Source: Gammaproteobacteria bacterium (GTDB lineage Bacteria > Pseudomonadota > Gammaproteobacteria > SZUA-152). From it: a stretch of 64,000 nt of DNA. Below the pieces are notes generated by a model that saw nothing but the letters and a program-made list of their open reading frames with translations, was not told the origin of the DNA and did not search any database. Location of the stretch: NCBI GenBank assembly GCA_021648485.1, contig JAKISS010000004.1, positions 1 to 64,000 on the forward strand, written 5' to 3'. Of the stretch, positions 9,280 through 19,985 are shown one piece after another; position 1 is the stretch's first letter, and each line of letters opens with the position of its first letter. A program made the position numbers and the translations under genes.

Positions 9280-11202
9280 ATGTGTGGATTAGCAGGAATT
9301 CTGTCACGATTCCCAAGTGATGAAACAGCAATGTCATTGAGAGACACTGCTCACTCAATGGCCAGCGCCCTCATTCACCGCGGCCCTGATGATAATGGTG
9401 TCTGGGTTGGTGAATCTGGCGTGGCATTGGCCCACAGAAGATTGTCGATCCAGGATTTGTCTGCATGCGGCCATCAACCAATGCACTCGGCATGCAATCG
9501 ATATGTTGTTGCGTTCAATGGTGAGATTTATAATTTCCCTGATTTGCGGCTACAGCTTGAAGGTCTTGGTGCAACGTTTTCCGGACATTCGGACACCGAA
9601 GTTTTTCTGGCGGCTATTTCGTATTGGGGCATTGAGAAGTCACTGCAACATTTTAATGGTATGTTTGCCTTTGCGCTTTGGGATAAAAAGAAAAAAATAC
9701 TGACACTCGCAAGAGACCGCATCGGTAAAAAACCTCTCTATTACGGCAGAGTCGGCCATCAGTTTGTTTTTGCCTCCGAGCTTAAAGCACTAACCAGACA
9801 TCCATCATTCAGCAATACAATTAATCCCGATGCATTGTCTCTGTATTTACAATACAACTATGTCCCTGCCCCTTATTCAATATATAAAAATATCTATAAA
9901 TTGCCGCAGGGCTGCATAATATCAGTAACACATGAAGACGTTATGGAAAACTCAGCAATACATCAAAATGTTACTGAATACTGGTCGGCTTACAGCGTAG
10001 CAAAATCATGTATGGAAACCCGGTTCATTGACACTGAGCATGATGCTGTTCAAATACTGGATGACTTGTTATGTGATTCTGTCAGAATGCGCATGATATC
10101 GGATGTACCCGTGGGGGTGTTGCTGTCCGGTGGAATTGACTCATCCACAGTAACAGCTATTGCCCAGGCCCAAAGCAGTAACCCGGTAAAGAGTTTTTCG
10201 ATTGGTTTTTTAGGCTGTAATAAATCTGAAACCGCAGCCGCCAAAAAAATTGCAATGCACCTGAATACGGATCATACGGAATTATATGTCAGTGGAACTG
10301 ACGCATTAAATATTTTGCCAGAAATCCCGCATATCTTTGATGAACCGTTTGGTGATTCTTCACAAATACCAACGTGCATTGTTTCCAGGCTGGCAAAAAG
10401 CAAAGTCACTGTGGCATTAACCGGAGATGGTGGCGATGAATTATTTTATGGATATAAACGTTATTTGAGTAACAAAAGATTGTGGAATCTGAACCGCAAT
10501 CTGCCAAATTTTATCCGGGCACCACTGAGCCAGCTTGTGGTTGCGGCCAGTGACCTGGCACAGTTAGAGTGTAAATTACTCAAGCACATCGCAACGTTAC
10601 GCGCAAACCATATTCTGGATCTTTATCAAAGCCGGATATGCAAGTTTATCAATCCGGAGCATCTGATAAAAAACAGCCACAACCCTGTACTTGAAAATAT
10701 CGCACGCATTAAATCGCTTGGTCTGTCCAATCCGGAAGCAGAAATGATGCTGTTGGATTTCACAAGCTTCCTGACGGATGACGTACTGGTAAAAGTGGAT
10801 CGCGCCAGCATGGCGGCAAGTCTGGAAGTACGAAACCCTATCCTTGATTATCGAATCGTAGAATTTGCCTGGAGCCTCCCTGTTGACCTCAAGTTCAGAA
10901 AGGGGAAAAGCAAACATGTGCTGCGTAAAGTACTCGAAAGGTATGTGCCAACAACATTGACGGACAGGCCAAAACAGGGATTTGGGTCACCCGTGCGATC
11001 CTGGATTAACGGGCCTCTCAAAGATTGGGCGGAGGATCTGTTGTCTGAAGAACGCCTGAACAAAGACGGTATATTTAACACAAAACCAGTGCGGCAATTA
11101 TGGTTGGATTGCCAGCGAAACAATAAAAGTTATTCAAAGCTTTGGACGATCCTGATGTTTCAAGCCTGGCATCAGCACGTTAACTCAACAACGACAGGCT
11201 GA
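9280..11202 (+). CDS. asnB: Asparagine synthase (glutamine-hydrolysing)
   Basis: MCGLAGI N-terminal nucleophile Cys, HRGPDDNG, VGVLLSGGIDSSTV, LTGDGGDELFYGY, VDRASMAASLEVRNPILD. Confidence 0.93.
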   Translation: MCGLAGILSRFPSDETAMSLRDTAHSMASALIHRGPDDNGVWVGESGVALAHRRLSIQDLSACGHQPMHSACNRYVVAFNGEIYNFPDLRLQLEGLGATFSGHSDTEVFLAAISYWGIEKSLQHFNGMFAFALWDKKKKILTLARDRIGKKPLYYGRVGHQFVFASELKALTRHPSFSNTINPDALSLYLQYNYVPAPYSIYKNIYKLPQGCIISVTHEDVMENSAIHQNVTEYWSAYSVAKSCMETRFIDTEHDAVQILDDLLCDSVRMRMISDVPVGVLLSGGIDSSTVTAIAQAQSSNPVKSFSIGFLGCNKSETAAAKKIAMHLNTDHTELYVSGTDALNILPEIPHIFDEPFGDSSQIPTCIVSRLAKSKVTVALTGDGGDELFYGYKRYLSNKRLWNLNRNLPNFIRAPLSQLVVAASDLAQLECKLLKHIATLRANHILDLYQSRICKFINPEHLIKNSHNPVLENIARIKSLGLSNPEAEMMLLDFTSFLTDDVLVKVDRASMAASLEVRNPILDYRIVEFAWSLPVDLKFRKGKSKHVLRKVLERYVPTTLTDRPKQGFGSPVRSWINGPLKDWAEDLLSEERLNKDGIFNTKPVRQLWLDCQRNNKSYSKLWTILMFQAWHQHVNSTTTG

Positions 11203-11521
11203 ACATCTACAAGCTGTTTTACCATAAGACAATGCGCCTCCACTGTGCGCGTCGCTGCCATTTAACCGCTTCCGAAAAAGAAAAAATGGAATAATGGAAG
11301 TTGATTGCAACCATACTGTGATACAGCGATAATATCCTCTCTTTTCGATAACCCCTGTCAAATAACGCCTACTGGAGCAGTGAATGAATAAAATCAAAGT
11401 GGCTGCCAGCCTCATGTACTGGAACATCGGCGGCGACACGCTATCAGATGTAAAAATCATACTGAGACCGCCTGCGTAACCTGACGGTAAATTACGGCCT
11501 GATCAAAGAACTTCGCCAAAC

Positions 11522-12574
11522 ATGGTTCCCGCCTATTACCTGCTCAAACTTCCTTACACTCTGGCCTGGCAGATTAAACACCGGCTGGGGAAAACCGAAG
11601 ATGTGGTGCTTTATTGCGCCAACACTCTGGATTATCAAATCTTCGCCCCCATCCAGAGACACCTGAAACCATTACCCGTAGTGGCCAAAAATCGTCAGGC
11701 CCAGCAGGAATTAGTCAGCATAGGCGTAACCGCCTCACGTCTTCCCAGCTTTCCTGAAGGAGTGATCATGTGTCGCCAGGCAGCCTATCGTTTTCCGGCA
11801 ACAAGCATCAAAAAAATAGGCATGCGTCATGGCGCATATCATTTCAAACCCTTTGCCAACCCGGACAGTTACAACCTGCTTGATCGTTTTTTTATGACCA
11901 GCAGCACCGAAGTAACACAAGCAGAAAATGCAGGCATTCACTGCGGTGTGGCCATCGGTTATCCCAAGCTGGATCCAGCCTTTGATGGTAGCATTGATGC
12001 AAACACATTGGCCGCGACCCATCGAAACCTCAAGCTCGACACCAACAAAAAAACGATTTTGTTTACCGCCACCTGGGATAAATCCGGGCTTTCCGCCATC
12101 GGCCAATGGGCCCATAAACTTGCCCCACTGGCAGAATGCTATAATGTGCTGGTTACCGTACACCCTTGGACCCCCACTGAACACATCAACAATATTCGTA
12201 ATACACCCGGCGTGCATTACCTGGGTAGCCACGACATTCTTCCTCACATCATGATTGCTGATGTCTGCATTGGTGATGCCAGCTCCATCCTTGCCGAATG
12301 TTGTGCATTGGACAAACCTATGATCACCTTCAAAATGCCGGAAGGAAAACGTACCGTGCCCTATGTACATAAAATGATCCGCGACTTCAGTCTGCAAATT
12401 GAGCATATCAATGCACTCGATAACGCCATCCAACAATGCCTCGCCACCCCTGATGCCAAGCAAGCCCAGCGCGCCGAAGCCAATCGCATTATGTTTGATC
12501 AACTGGATGGCCTCGCTGGCAAACGTGCCGCCGACGAAATCATCACGCTTTTTCCACAACTGAAACCTAACTGA
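11522..12574 (+). CDS. CDP-glycerol glycerophosphotransferase family protein (2)
   Basis: ILFTATWDKSG, VLVTVHPWTPTEH, ADVCIGDASSILAECCALDKPMITFKMPEGKR. The N-terminus may be incomplete (see findings). Confidence 0.75.
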   Translation: MVPAYYLLKLPYTLAWQIKHRLGKTEDVVLYCANTLDYQIFAPIQRHLKPLPVVAKNRQAQQELVSIGVTASRLPSFPEGVIMCRQAAYRFPATSIKKIGMRHGAYHFKPFANPDSYNLLDRFFMTSSTEVTQAENAGIHCGVAIGYPKLDPAFDGSIDANTLAATHRNLKLDTNKKTILFTATWDKSGLSAIGQWAHKLAPLAECYNVLVTVHPWTPTEHINNIRNTPGVHYLGSHDILPHIMIADVCIGDASSILAECCALDKPMITFKMPEGKRTVPYVHKMIRDFSLQIEHINALDNAIQQCLATPDAKQAQRAEANRIMFDQLDGLAGKRAADEIITLFPQLKPN

Positions 12575-13614
12575 TGCGCTATCTATTCTTTGTCAGCAAG
12601 CTCTACGGCTACTCTATTGCCCGACCAGTGCAAGCAGCCATTCGTGCGCGTGGAGACGAAGCAGCCTGGTTTGTTCACGGCGTAAGTGACGAATATTTAC
12701 ACAATGATGAACAACAATTAAAAACAGCCAAAGAGGTCATGGACTACCATGCTGATGCGACATTCGTTACCAGCAACTGGGTTCCCTACTTTTTCCCTGG
12801 AGCCAAAGTGCAACTGTTTCATGGCTTCAATGCCGAAAAACGTGATGAACAGGTAGGACACTTTCGTATTCGCGGCGACTTTGATCTGTACTGCACACAG
12901 GGACCCAGCACCACACCCAAATTTCAACAACTAGCACAGCAACATGGCTATTTCCAAGCCGTGGAAACCGGCTGGCCCAAAATTGACCCACTGTTTCAAA
13001 CTGATGAACAAACCGGCCTGCGCGAACAATTGGGCATCAAAAAAACCATTGTGCTATACACCTCTACGTTCAGCCGCCGACTCACCGCTGCACCACAACT
13101 GCACGACACTGTCGCACAACTGGCCAACGAAGGTCGCTGGCACTGGCTGGTAAACCTGCATCCCAAAATGCCGCCTGCTATTGTGGATAGTTACAAAGCG
13201 CTAGAAGGACCGAACCTCAGCTTTATGGATACTGACAACATTACTCCCTTGCTCAAAGCTGCGGATGTAATGGTCTCCGATACGTCGTCTGTAGTCTTTG
13301 AATTTATGTTACAAGACAAGCCAGTAGTCACTTGCCGCCATCGTAACCCAGGCCCGCATTTAGTAAACATCCAAGAAGCCGTTGAACTGGAAAATGCTAT
13401 TGACTCAGCACTCACCCTGTCACCGGAACTGATATCTAAAATACGTAAATACGCTGACTGGCTGCATCCTTATCGTGACGGACGCTCCAGTGAGCGGGTA
13501 CTGGATGCAACAGAAGCCTTTTTGAAAAATGATTACGGAAAACTAAAACACAAACCACTGAATTTCAGACGGCGAATGTCAACGCGAAAAAAACTAGGGT
13601 ACTGGCACTGGTAA
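12574..13614 (+). CDS. CDP-glycerol glycerophosphotransferase family protein (3)
   Basis: IVLYTSTFSRRL, WLVNLHPKMP, ADVMVSDTSSVVFEFMLQDKPVVTCRHRNPGPHLVN. Its ATG overlaps the preceding TGA by one base. Confidence 0.78.
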   Translation: MRYLFFVSKLYGYSIARPVQAAIRARGDEAAWFVHGVSDEYLHNDEQQLKTAKEVMDYHADATFVTSNWVPYFFPGAKVQLFHGFNAEKRDEQVGHFRIRGDFDLYCTQGPSTTPKFQQLAQQHGYFQAVETGWPKIDPLFQTDEQTGLREQLGIKKTIVLYTSTFSRRLTAAPQLHDTVAQLANEGRWHWLVNLHPKMPPAIVDSYKALEGPNLSFMDTDNITPLLKAADVMVSDTSSVVFEFMLQDKPVVTCRHRNPGPHLVNIQEAVELENAIDSALTLSPELISKIRKYADWLHPYRDGRSSERVLDATEAFLKNDYGKLKHKPLNFRRRMSTRKKLGYWHW

Positions 13615-14139
13615 AAAAATGGCTGCTGAGAAACAAGCCAATCCATCTGTGACCAAATGACTATCAGGACCAAGGTGGCGCTTATCCCACCGTGCAATAG
13701 CCTCTCTCTTGGGATATATCTTGATGTGCATAAACATACAGCATCTCTCATTTTTATACTTTTATCGCTAAACGATAGAACCGTTGGCTTCTTAAAACGC
13801 AGCTGTTGCACAAGGGCCGTTTCCTCCGCTTCAGACAATCGAGCTTGCAAGGTCTCATATTCACCTCATTAGGTTCTGCATAATCACTCAAGAAACCAGG
13901 CATAATAATTCCCCTTAAGCTCATAGATATCTACACAATTTTTTTATTCACGAATAAGAAATATTCTGCCGTGGATAGAAAAATGCCATAATCCTGCCAG
14001 CAAGGCCCGATTTGTATAACGTATTTTGTGCTTTATCTGTCGCCCATTCAGCATCTGGCTGGACAACGCCACACAGCGCCACACCCAAAGGGCGGCTTGA
14101 CAAAACCGTCTCGCGCCTCGACAAAAACTTACCGTTCAC

Positions 14140-14340
14140 ACACAGGATGGCGACTCTCAAACGATAACAGTCCTACTGAAAACGCCATAAGACCTTTTCT
14201 GATTGGTCGAAAAACTGATTGTTCGGCACCAGTATCAACGGGGCAAAAACCAGCGCCAATATTTGCTGTTCTACCTCCACCGCACACTTCACCCCATTCA
14301 ACCAGGGTCTTTTGATTGAATATTTTCCAACAAGTAGAAG
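14140..14340 (+). pseudogene. Decayed IS66-family transposase C-terminal remnant
   Basis: GWRLSNDNSPTENAIRPFLIGRK, then (other frame, with a TGA in the Trp position) N*LFGTSINGAKTSANI. This matches the IS66 pattern DGRLxIDNNxAENAIRPFVxGRKNWLFxxSxxGAKASA. Confidence 0.75.
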
Positions 14341-14416
14341 GTGACCTACGTTATCATTCCCGGCTTGGTGAACAGCTTGTGCTGATTTTTCTCACACATA
14401 CACTCTGGAATACATA

Positions 14417-15199
14417 ATGAAACTCGCCTCCTGGAACGTTAATTCTCTGAAAGTCCGCTTGCCTCATGTGCTGGACTGGCTGGCTGAACATCAGCCGGAT
14501 ATTCTCGGTCTGCAAGAAACCAAAACGATTGATGACAATTTTCCGCTGGAAGATATTCAGGCAGCAGGTTATCACGTCGCTTTTGCGGGACAAAAAACCT
14601 ATAACGGGGTGGCGCTGCTGAGTAAGGCGGAAGCTTCCGACGTTGTTACTGATCTGCCGGGGCTGGATGATCCGCAGCGGCGAGTGCTGGGTGCTACGGT
14701 TCACACCGATAGCGGCGATGTCCGGTTTTTAAATTTGTATATACCTAATGGTTCTGAGGTGGGTTCAGAAAAATACGAGTACAAACTGGGCTGGTTGGCC
14801 GCGCTGGAGAAATATATCGAAAGTCAGTTGGCGGCCTATGAAAAATTTGTAGTGGTGGGCGATTTTAATATCGCACCGGATGACCGCGATTTATGGGACC
14901 CTGAGGGCTGGAAAGATAAGATCCTTGTGAGTCCAGCGGAGCGTGCTGCTTTTCAGCGTCTCATTGATATGGGATTAGCGGACACTTTCCGCTTGTTCGA
15001 GCAGGATGAAAAGACCTATAGCTGGTGGGACTACCGTGCGGCCGGTTTCCGTCGCAATCACGGCATGCGCATCGATTTGTTACTTTCCAGCCCAGCCATG
15101 AGCCAGCGTTGTACAGCCAGCTATGTGGACAAAGAGCCCCGCAAGCTGGAACGACCTTCGGATCACGCCCCGGTGGTCGCCGAATTTTCCGAGGTTTGA
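14417..15199 (+). CDS. xthA: Exodeoxyribonuclease III
   Basis: MKLASWNVNSLKVRLPHVLDWL, LQETKTID, VVGDFNIAPDDRDLWDP, SDHAPVVAEF. Confidence 0.95.
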   Translation: MKLASWNVNSLKVRLPHVLDWLAEHQPDILGLQETKTIDDNFPLEDIQAAGYHVAFAGQKTYNGVALLSKAEASDVVTDLPGLDDPQRRVLGATVHTDSGDVRFLNLYIPNGSEVGSEKYEYKLGWLAALEKYIESQLAAYEKFVVVGDFNIAPDDRDLWDPEGWKDKILVSPAERAAFQRLIDMGLADTFRLFEQDEKTYSWWDYRAAGFRRNHGMRIDLLLSSPAMSQRCTASYVDKEPRKLERPSDHAPVVAEFSEV

Positions 15200-15206
15200 A
15201 AGCCCC

Positions 15207-16823
15207 TTGACCGAAATCCTCGCCATTGCTGCTGCTTTTTTGCTCGGACTGGGGGCCAGACAGGCGGGCCTGCCGCCTATGGTGGGTTATCTCGTCACTG
15301 GTTTTTTGCTGTTTGCGCTGGGCATGCGCAGCACGCCCGGCCTTGATCTGTTTGCGCAGCTAGGTATTACCCTGCTGCTTTTTATCATCGGCCTCAAACT
15401 GCGCCTGCGCAATTTGCTGATGCCGCAGGTCTGGGCTGTGGCTTCGCTGCACATGGTCGCTATTGTGCTGTTCGCTTCCATCGGGTTTTATGCCCTGGGC
15501 CTTGCCGGGCTGATATTTTTCAGCCAGCTCGAATTCACCAGCATTCTGCTGGCCACTTTCGCCCTGAGTTTTTCCAGTACGGTCTTTGCGGTCAAGGTAC
15601 TGGAAGACTCTGGTGACATATCTGCCTTATATGGTCGTATCGCCATTGGCGTGCTGATTGTGCAGGACATTATTGCTGTGGTCTTTCTTGCACTTTCCGT
15701 TGGCAAGATCCCCACACCCTGGGCTCTGCTGCTGTTAGGACTGATCCCGCTACGCCCTTTGCTCACGCTGGCCATGGAAAAGGCCGGTCATGGTGAGCTG
15801 CTGGTTTTGTTCGGACTCAGTCTGGCTTTGGGCGGTGCGACAGTATTTGAAATGGTGGGCATAAAGGGCGATCTCGGCGCGCTTATTCTTGGACTGTTGC
15901 TGGCAACACATCCCAAATCGGAAGAGCTAGCTCGTCATTTGTTGAGTTTCAAAGATCTTTTTCTGGTGGGTTTTTTCCTCACCATCGGCCTTGCTGGCGG
16001 TCTCACAGCGCAGACCATAGGTATTGCCTTGCTGCTGGTACTGCTGTTGCCGCTAAAGGCCGGTCTGTTTTTCTGGCTGTTTTCACGCTTCCGGCTACGT
16101 GCCCGCACGGCCTTTCTGGGCAGTCTCAGCCTGGCCAATTACAGTGAGTTTGGCCTCATTGTTGCTGCTATTGCGGTGTCCAGTGGCTGGCTCGGCAATG
16201 ACTGGCTGGCTATCATTGCCATCGCCCTGGCCCTCTCGTTCATTTTTGCTGCACCGCTGAATACGGCTTCAAATCGCCTCTACAGCCGTTATCGTGAAAA
16301 ACTGTTGCGCGCCGAAACCCGGGGCCGTATCCCTGAAGAGGCTGACATCAAACCCGGTGATACTTCAGTGATGATTCTTGGCATGGGCCGAGTGGGTAGC
16401 GGTGCCTACGAATGTATGCGTGCCCGTCTTGGCAATGTTGTGCTCGGCATTGACCAAGATGACCAGACAGCACAGGATCACCTCTCTGCCGGTCGCCGTG
16501 TTATTGCGGGCAGCGCCACTGATCCGGAATTCTGGGAGCGCATGAATCTGGATAACAACACGCTGAAATTGATTCTGCTGGCCATGCCCACTCACCACGA
16601 GAACCTCGCTGCTGTGCGGCAAATTCGTAAGCTGGACTATCCGGGCCGCATCGCGGCCATTGCCAAGTACGACGACGAAGTAGAGCGCCTGAAACAGGCT
16701 GGTGTGGATTATGCTGTTAATCTTTACGCCGAAGCAGGCAGTGGCTTTGCTGACGACGTTTGGCAGGAGACTGCGGTTTTGTTCAGCGATGTACCTGACA
16801 CAGGTTCGGTCAAGGCGTCATAA
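15207..16823 (+). CDS. Kef-type cation:proton antiporter with TrkA-N domain
   Basis: Multi-TM antiporter domain followed by a Rossmann TrkA-N domain (VMILGMGRVGSGAYECMRARLGNVVLGIDQDD). A TTG start at 15207 is preferred over the long overlap with xthA. Confidence 0.85.
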   Translation: MTEILAIAAAFLLGLGARQAGLPPMVGYLVTGFLLFALGMRSTPGLDLFAQLGITLLLFIIGLKLRLRNLLMPQVWAVASLHMVAIVLFASIGFYALGLAGLIFFSQLEFTSILLATFALSFSSTVFAVKVLEDSGDISALYGRIAIGVLIVQDIIAVVFLALSVGKIPTPWALLLLGLIPLRPLLTLAMEKAGHGELLVLFGLSLALGGATVFEMVGIKGDLGALILGLLLATHPKSEELARHLLSFKDLFLVGFFLTIGLAGGLTAQTIGIALLLVLLLPLKAGLFFWLFSRFRLRARTAFLGSLSLANYSEFGLIVAAIAVSSGWLGNDWLAIIAIALALSFIFAAPLNTASNRLYSRYREKLLRAETRGRIPEEADIKPGDTSVMILGMGRVGSGAYECMRARLGNVVLGIDQDDQTAQDHLSAGRRVIAGSATDPEFWERMNLDNNTLKLILLAMPTHHENLAAVRQIRKLDYPGRIAAIAKYDDEVERLKQAGVDYAVNLYAEAGSGFADDVWQETAVLFSDVPDTGSVKAS

Positions 16824-17058
16824 CCCTGCTTTCTGGTATGCTGATCATCTCTGTGAACACGCCAGTGGCTAAACAGTGGCTGCGGGTTACGGCTAAAAAC
16901 CGGTATGAGAGTCAGACATTAACATCAGTGCAGTTTACCCCTCATCCCAGCGATCTCCCTTTAAGGGCATAGCCACCAGAGCTAACCTACCTAGGAAGAA
17001 AATAGAGTTAGGGTGTTATCGATTTTTTGTTCCGCTTTACTCAATACAGAGTAAAACC

Positions 17059-17278
17059 GTAGGGTGGAACAAGCGCAGCGGTTCCACCAACAAGCTATGT
17101 AAGGAACAACAAATCCGCCTCTATGCTCACGACGGCTGACAACAAAAACCCGATTGCCTGAAACAGGAGAAAAAAGCCCTCATGCAACAACGACTCAGTA
17201 GTAAGCCGCGATAACTGATCGAATCTTGAATATGCCCTTTTCCCGTTTGGTGGAACCACTACGCTTGTTCCACCCTGC
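17059..17278. mobile_element. MITE-like element bounded by inverted copies of a palindromic repeat
   Basis: gtagggtggaacaagcgcagcggttccaccaa at 17059-17090. Its inverted near-copy is at 17247-17278, with non-coding DNA between. Confidence 0.5.
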
Positions 17279-17373
17279 CTGGTTTAGCCTGACAGCTATG
17301 TCCTCAAGGGGAAAGGGGTGAAAACAACAATACGACTTGAGGACAGGGGATTGTAATTCCCCCGTTAAAAACA

Positions 17374-18867
17374 ATGAAATACCGGGATCTGCGCGACTTT
17401 ATTACTCAACTGGAAAAACGTGGCTTGCTGAAACGCATCAGGCAGGCAGTGGACCCTAATCTGGAAATGACCGAAATCTGCGACCGCACTCTGCGCGCAC
17501 GCGGCCCGGCGCTATTGTTTGAAAATGTCGTGGGCTCAGACATTCCTGTACTGGCCAATCTGTTTGGCACTCCGGAGCGTGTGGCTCTGGGTATGGGCGA
17601 GGAATCCGTGGAGGCGTTACGTGAGGTGGGTAAGCTGCTGGCTTTTCTGAAAGAACCAGAGCCGCCCAAGGGCATGAAGGATGCGTGGGACAAGCTGCCG
17701 GTGTTCAAACAGGTGTTGAACATGGCACCCAAAGTAGTGAAAAAAGCCCCTTGTCAGGATATTGTCATCGAAGGTGATGATGTCGATTTAGGCAAGCTGC
17801 CCATCCAGACCTGCTGGCCCGGGGACGCGGGGCCATTGATTACCTGGGGACTGGTGGTCACCAAAGGCCCGGATAAAGACAGACAAAATTTAGGTATTTA
17901 CCGTCAGCAGGTCATTGGCAAAAATCAGGTGATTATGCGCTGGCTGGCCCACCGTGGTGGTGCGCTGGACTTTCGCGACTGGTGTGCGGCACACCCTGGT
18001 GAGCGCTTCCCCATTGCGGTGGCTCTGGGCGCGGACCCGGCAACCATCCTCGCGGCGGTGACCCCGGTGCCGGATGCCCTCTCCGAATACGGCTTCGCTG
18101 GCCTGCTTCGAGGCTCCAAGACTGAAGTGGTGCAATGCGGCAGCTCCGGGTTACAGGTGCCTGCCTCTGCTGAGTTTGTGCTGGAGGGTTACCTGGAAGA
18201 GGGTGTCGTCGCCGACGAGGGTCCCTTTGGTGACCACACCGGTTATTACAACGAGGTGGATAAATTCCCTGTATTTACCATTGAGCGCATCACCCATCGC
18301 CGTGAACCCATTTATCACAGTACCTATACGGGCCGCCCACCGGATGAGCCTGCCGTATTGGGCGTGGCATTGAATGAAGTTTTTGTACCTATTTTGCAAA
18401 AACAATTCCCGGAAATCATGGATTTTTATCTGCCACCCGAGGGTTGCTCCTATCGTTGGGCCTGCGTGAGCATGAAAAAACAGTACCCCGGCCACGCCAA
18501 GCGCGTGATGCTGGGGGTATGGTCATTTTTACGCCAATTTATGTACACCAAGTTCGTGGTGGTATGCGATGACGACGTGAATATCCGCAACTGGGAAGAT
18601 GTGATCTGGGCGATGACCACACGCATGGATCCTGCGCGCGACACCACCATCATCGAAAACACACCTATCGACTATCTGGACTTTGCCTCCCCGGTGAGCG
18701 GGCTAGGTTCAAAAATGGGTTTTGATGCCACCAACAAATGGCCCGGCGAAACTAACCGCGAATGGGGGGAGCCTATTCAAATGACTGAAGAAGTGAAAGA
18801 AAAAGTCGATAACATATGGAAATCACTGGAAATTGACAATCCATCCAATGATGACAACACGCCATAA
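17374..18867 (+). CDS. ubiD: UbiD family decarboxylase (3-octaprenyl-4-hydroxybenzoate carboxy-lyase)
   Basis: [70 protein letters not shown]. Confidence 0.95.
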   Translation: MKYRDLRDFITQLEKRGLLKRIRQAVDPNLEMTEICDRTLRARGPALLFENVVGSDIPVLANLFGTPERVALGMGEESVEALREVGKLLAFLKEPEPPKGMKDAWDKLPVFKQVLNMAPKVVKKAPCQDIVIEGDDVDLGKLPIQTCWPGDAGPLITWGLVVTKGPDKDRQNLGIYRQQVIGKNQVIMRWLAHRGGALDFRDWCAAHPGERFPIAVALGADPATILAAVTPVPDALSEYGFAGLLRGSKTEVVQCGSSGLQVPASAEFVLEGYLEEGVVADEGPFGDHTGYYNEVDKFPVFTIERITHRREPIYHSTYTGRPPDEPAVLGVALNEVFVPILQKQFPEIMDFYLPPEGCSYRWACVSMKKQYPGHAKRVMLGVWSFLRQFMYTKFVVVCDDDVNIRNWEDVIWAMTTRMDPARDTTIIENTPIDYLDFASPVSGLGSKMGFDATNKWPGETNREWGEPIQMTEEVKEKVDNIWKSLEIDNPSNDDNTP

Positions 18868-19014
18868 TACCCGCGACTTTTTTACTGGTCTGCCACTATA
18901 ATCCTGAACTAATCTGTGGAGCCGCTCTGCTACGGCTCACCGGATTAATTTAGGATAATCGACCAGCGGCTAATGGCAGCCCGATAAATTCAGACCGATA
19001 AAAAGGAAGCGATC

Positions 19015-19659
19015 ATGCGCAGCATTATGTTATTGAACGCCAAAGGCGGTTGCGGCAAAAGCACACTGGCCAGTAATCTTGCCAGCCACTACGCTACTGA
19101 GGGCAAGGCTGTTGCTCTGGTGGACTTTGACCCGCAAAAATCCGGCCTGGAATGGTTGGCCGTTCGTTCGAAAGATGACTGGGAAATTCTTGGTATCGAT
19201 GGCACCGAACAAGGCATGCGTATTCCTCGCAACATTGATGTGGCCATTTATGACGTACCCGCAGGCATCAGTGGCAAAAACCTCACCGCGATGGTGAAAC
19301 GCGCCGACACTATCCTCATCCCGGTATTACCTTCCCCCATCGATATTCGTGCCGCATCACATTTCATCCGCGATTTATTGTTAGTCGGCAAAGTCTCGCG
19401 AAAACAGACCAAGCTGGCGGTCATCGCCAACCGTGTGCGGGAAAACACACGGGTTTATCACAAACTGGAACAATTTCTGAAGAGCCTGAAAATCCCTTTC
19501 ATTGCCACCCTGCGTGACACACAAAATTACATTCACGCCGAAGAACAGGGGTTAGGCATTTTTGAACTGATGCCGTCTTTGGTGGCACAGGATATCGAAC
19601 AATGGCAGCCCCTACTCAAATGGCTGCGCAACAAACGTGTGCATGGCGCGATAAAATAA
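19015..19659 (+). CDS. ParA/MinD family ATPase (orphan)
   Basis: Deviant Walker A LLNAKGGCGKSTLASNLA. No parB-like partner adjacent. Confidence 0.85.
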   Translation: MRSIMLLNAKGGCGKSTLASNLASHYATEGKAVALVDFDPQKSGLEWLAVRSKDDWEILGIDGTEQGMRIPRNIDVAIYDVPAGISGKNLTAMVKRADTILIPVLPSPIDIRAASHFIRDLLLVGKVSRKQTKLAVIANRVRENTRVYHKLEQFLKSLKIPFIATLRDTQNYIHAEEQGLGIFELMPSLVAQDIEQWQPLLKWLRNKRVHGAIK

Positions 19660-19985
19660 CGGGTTTTTGTAAGGCGTTCGGAATTCTGTCTCACCCGAAT
19701 CGACGGCCAGCGCGTATTTGTCACAAGTGTCTCATACTGTCTGATTGATAATGTCGAAATAAGCGTAGTTTTATCGCATGCGTTACAACAACGCTACTGT
19801 ATAAACTATGGAGAGCCATTGGTTCCCCGTTTATTTTCTCCTTTTCGTTTATATCTGATTCTGTCAAAAAAGCTGCCTCTACCTCTAGCAGACGCACCCT
19901 CACTACAATTATTTTGTACGTTCTCAATTAAATGAGACCTGGCCCCCTCAACATGAATCTACGACCAAAGAATTTCAAAGCACCA

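Noticed and set aside
11735-12559. 274-aa minus-strand ORF
   Set aside because: Antisense to the second glycerophosphotransferase, whose motifs and codon structure are convincing.
18906-18948. Stem-loop between ubiD and ParA as a riboswitch
   Set aside because: Imperfect stem (ggagccg/cggctc) without T-tract or known motif; insufficient evidence.
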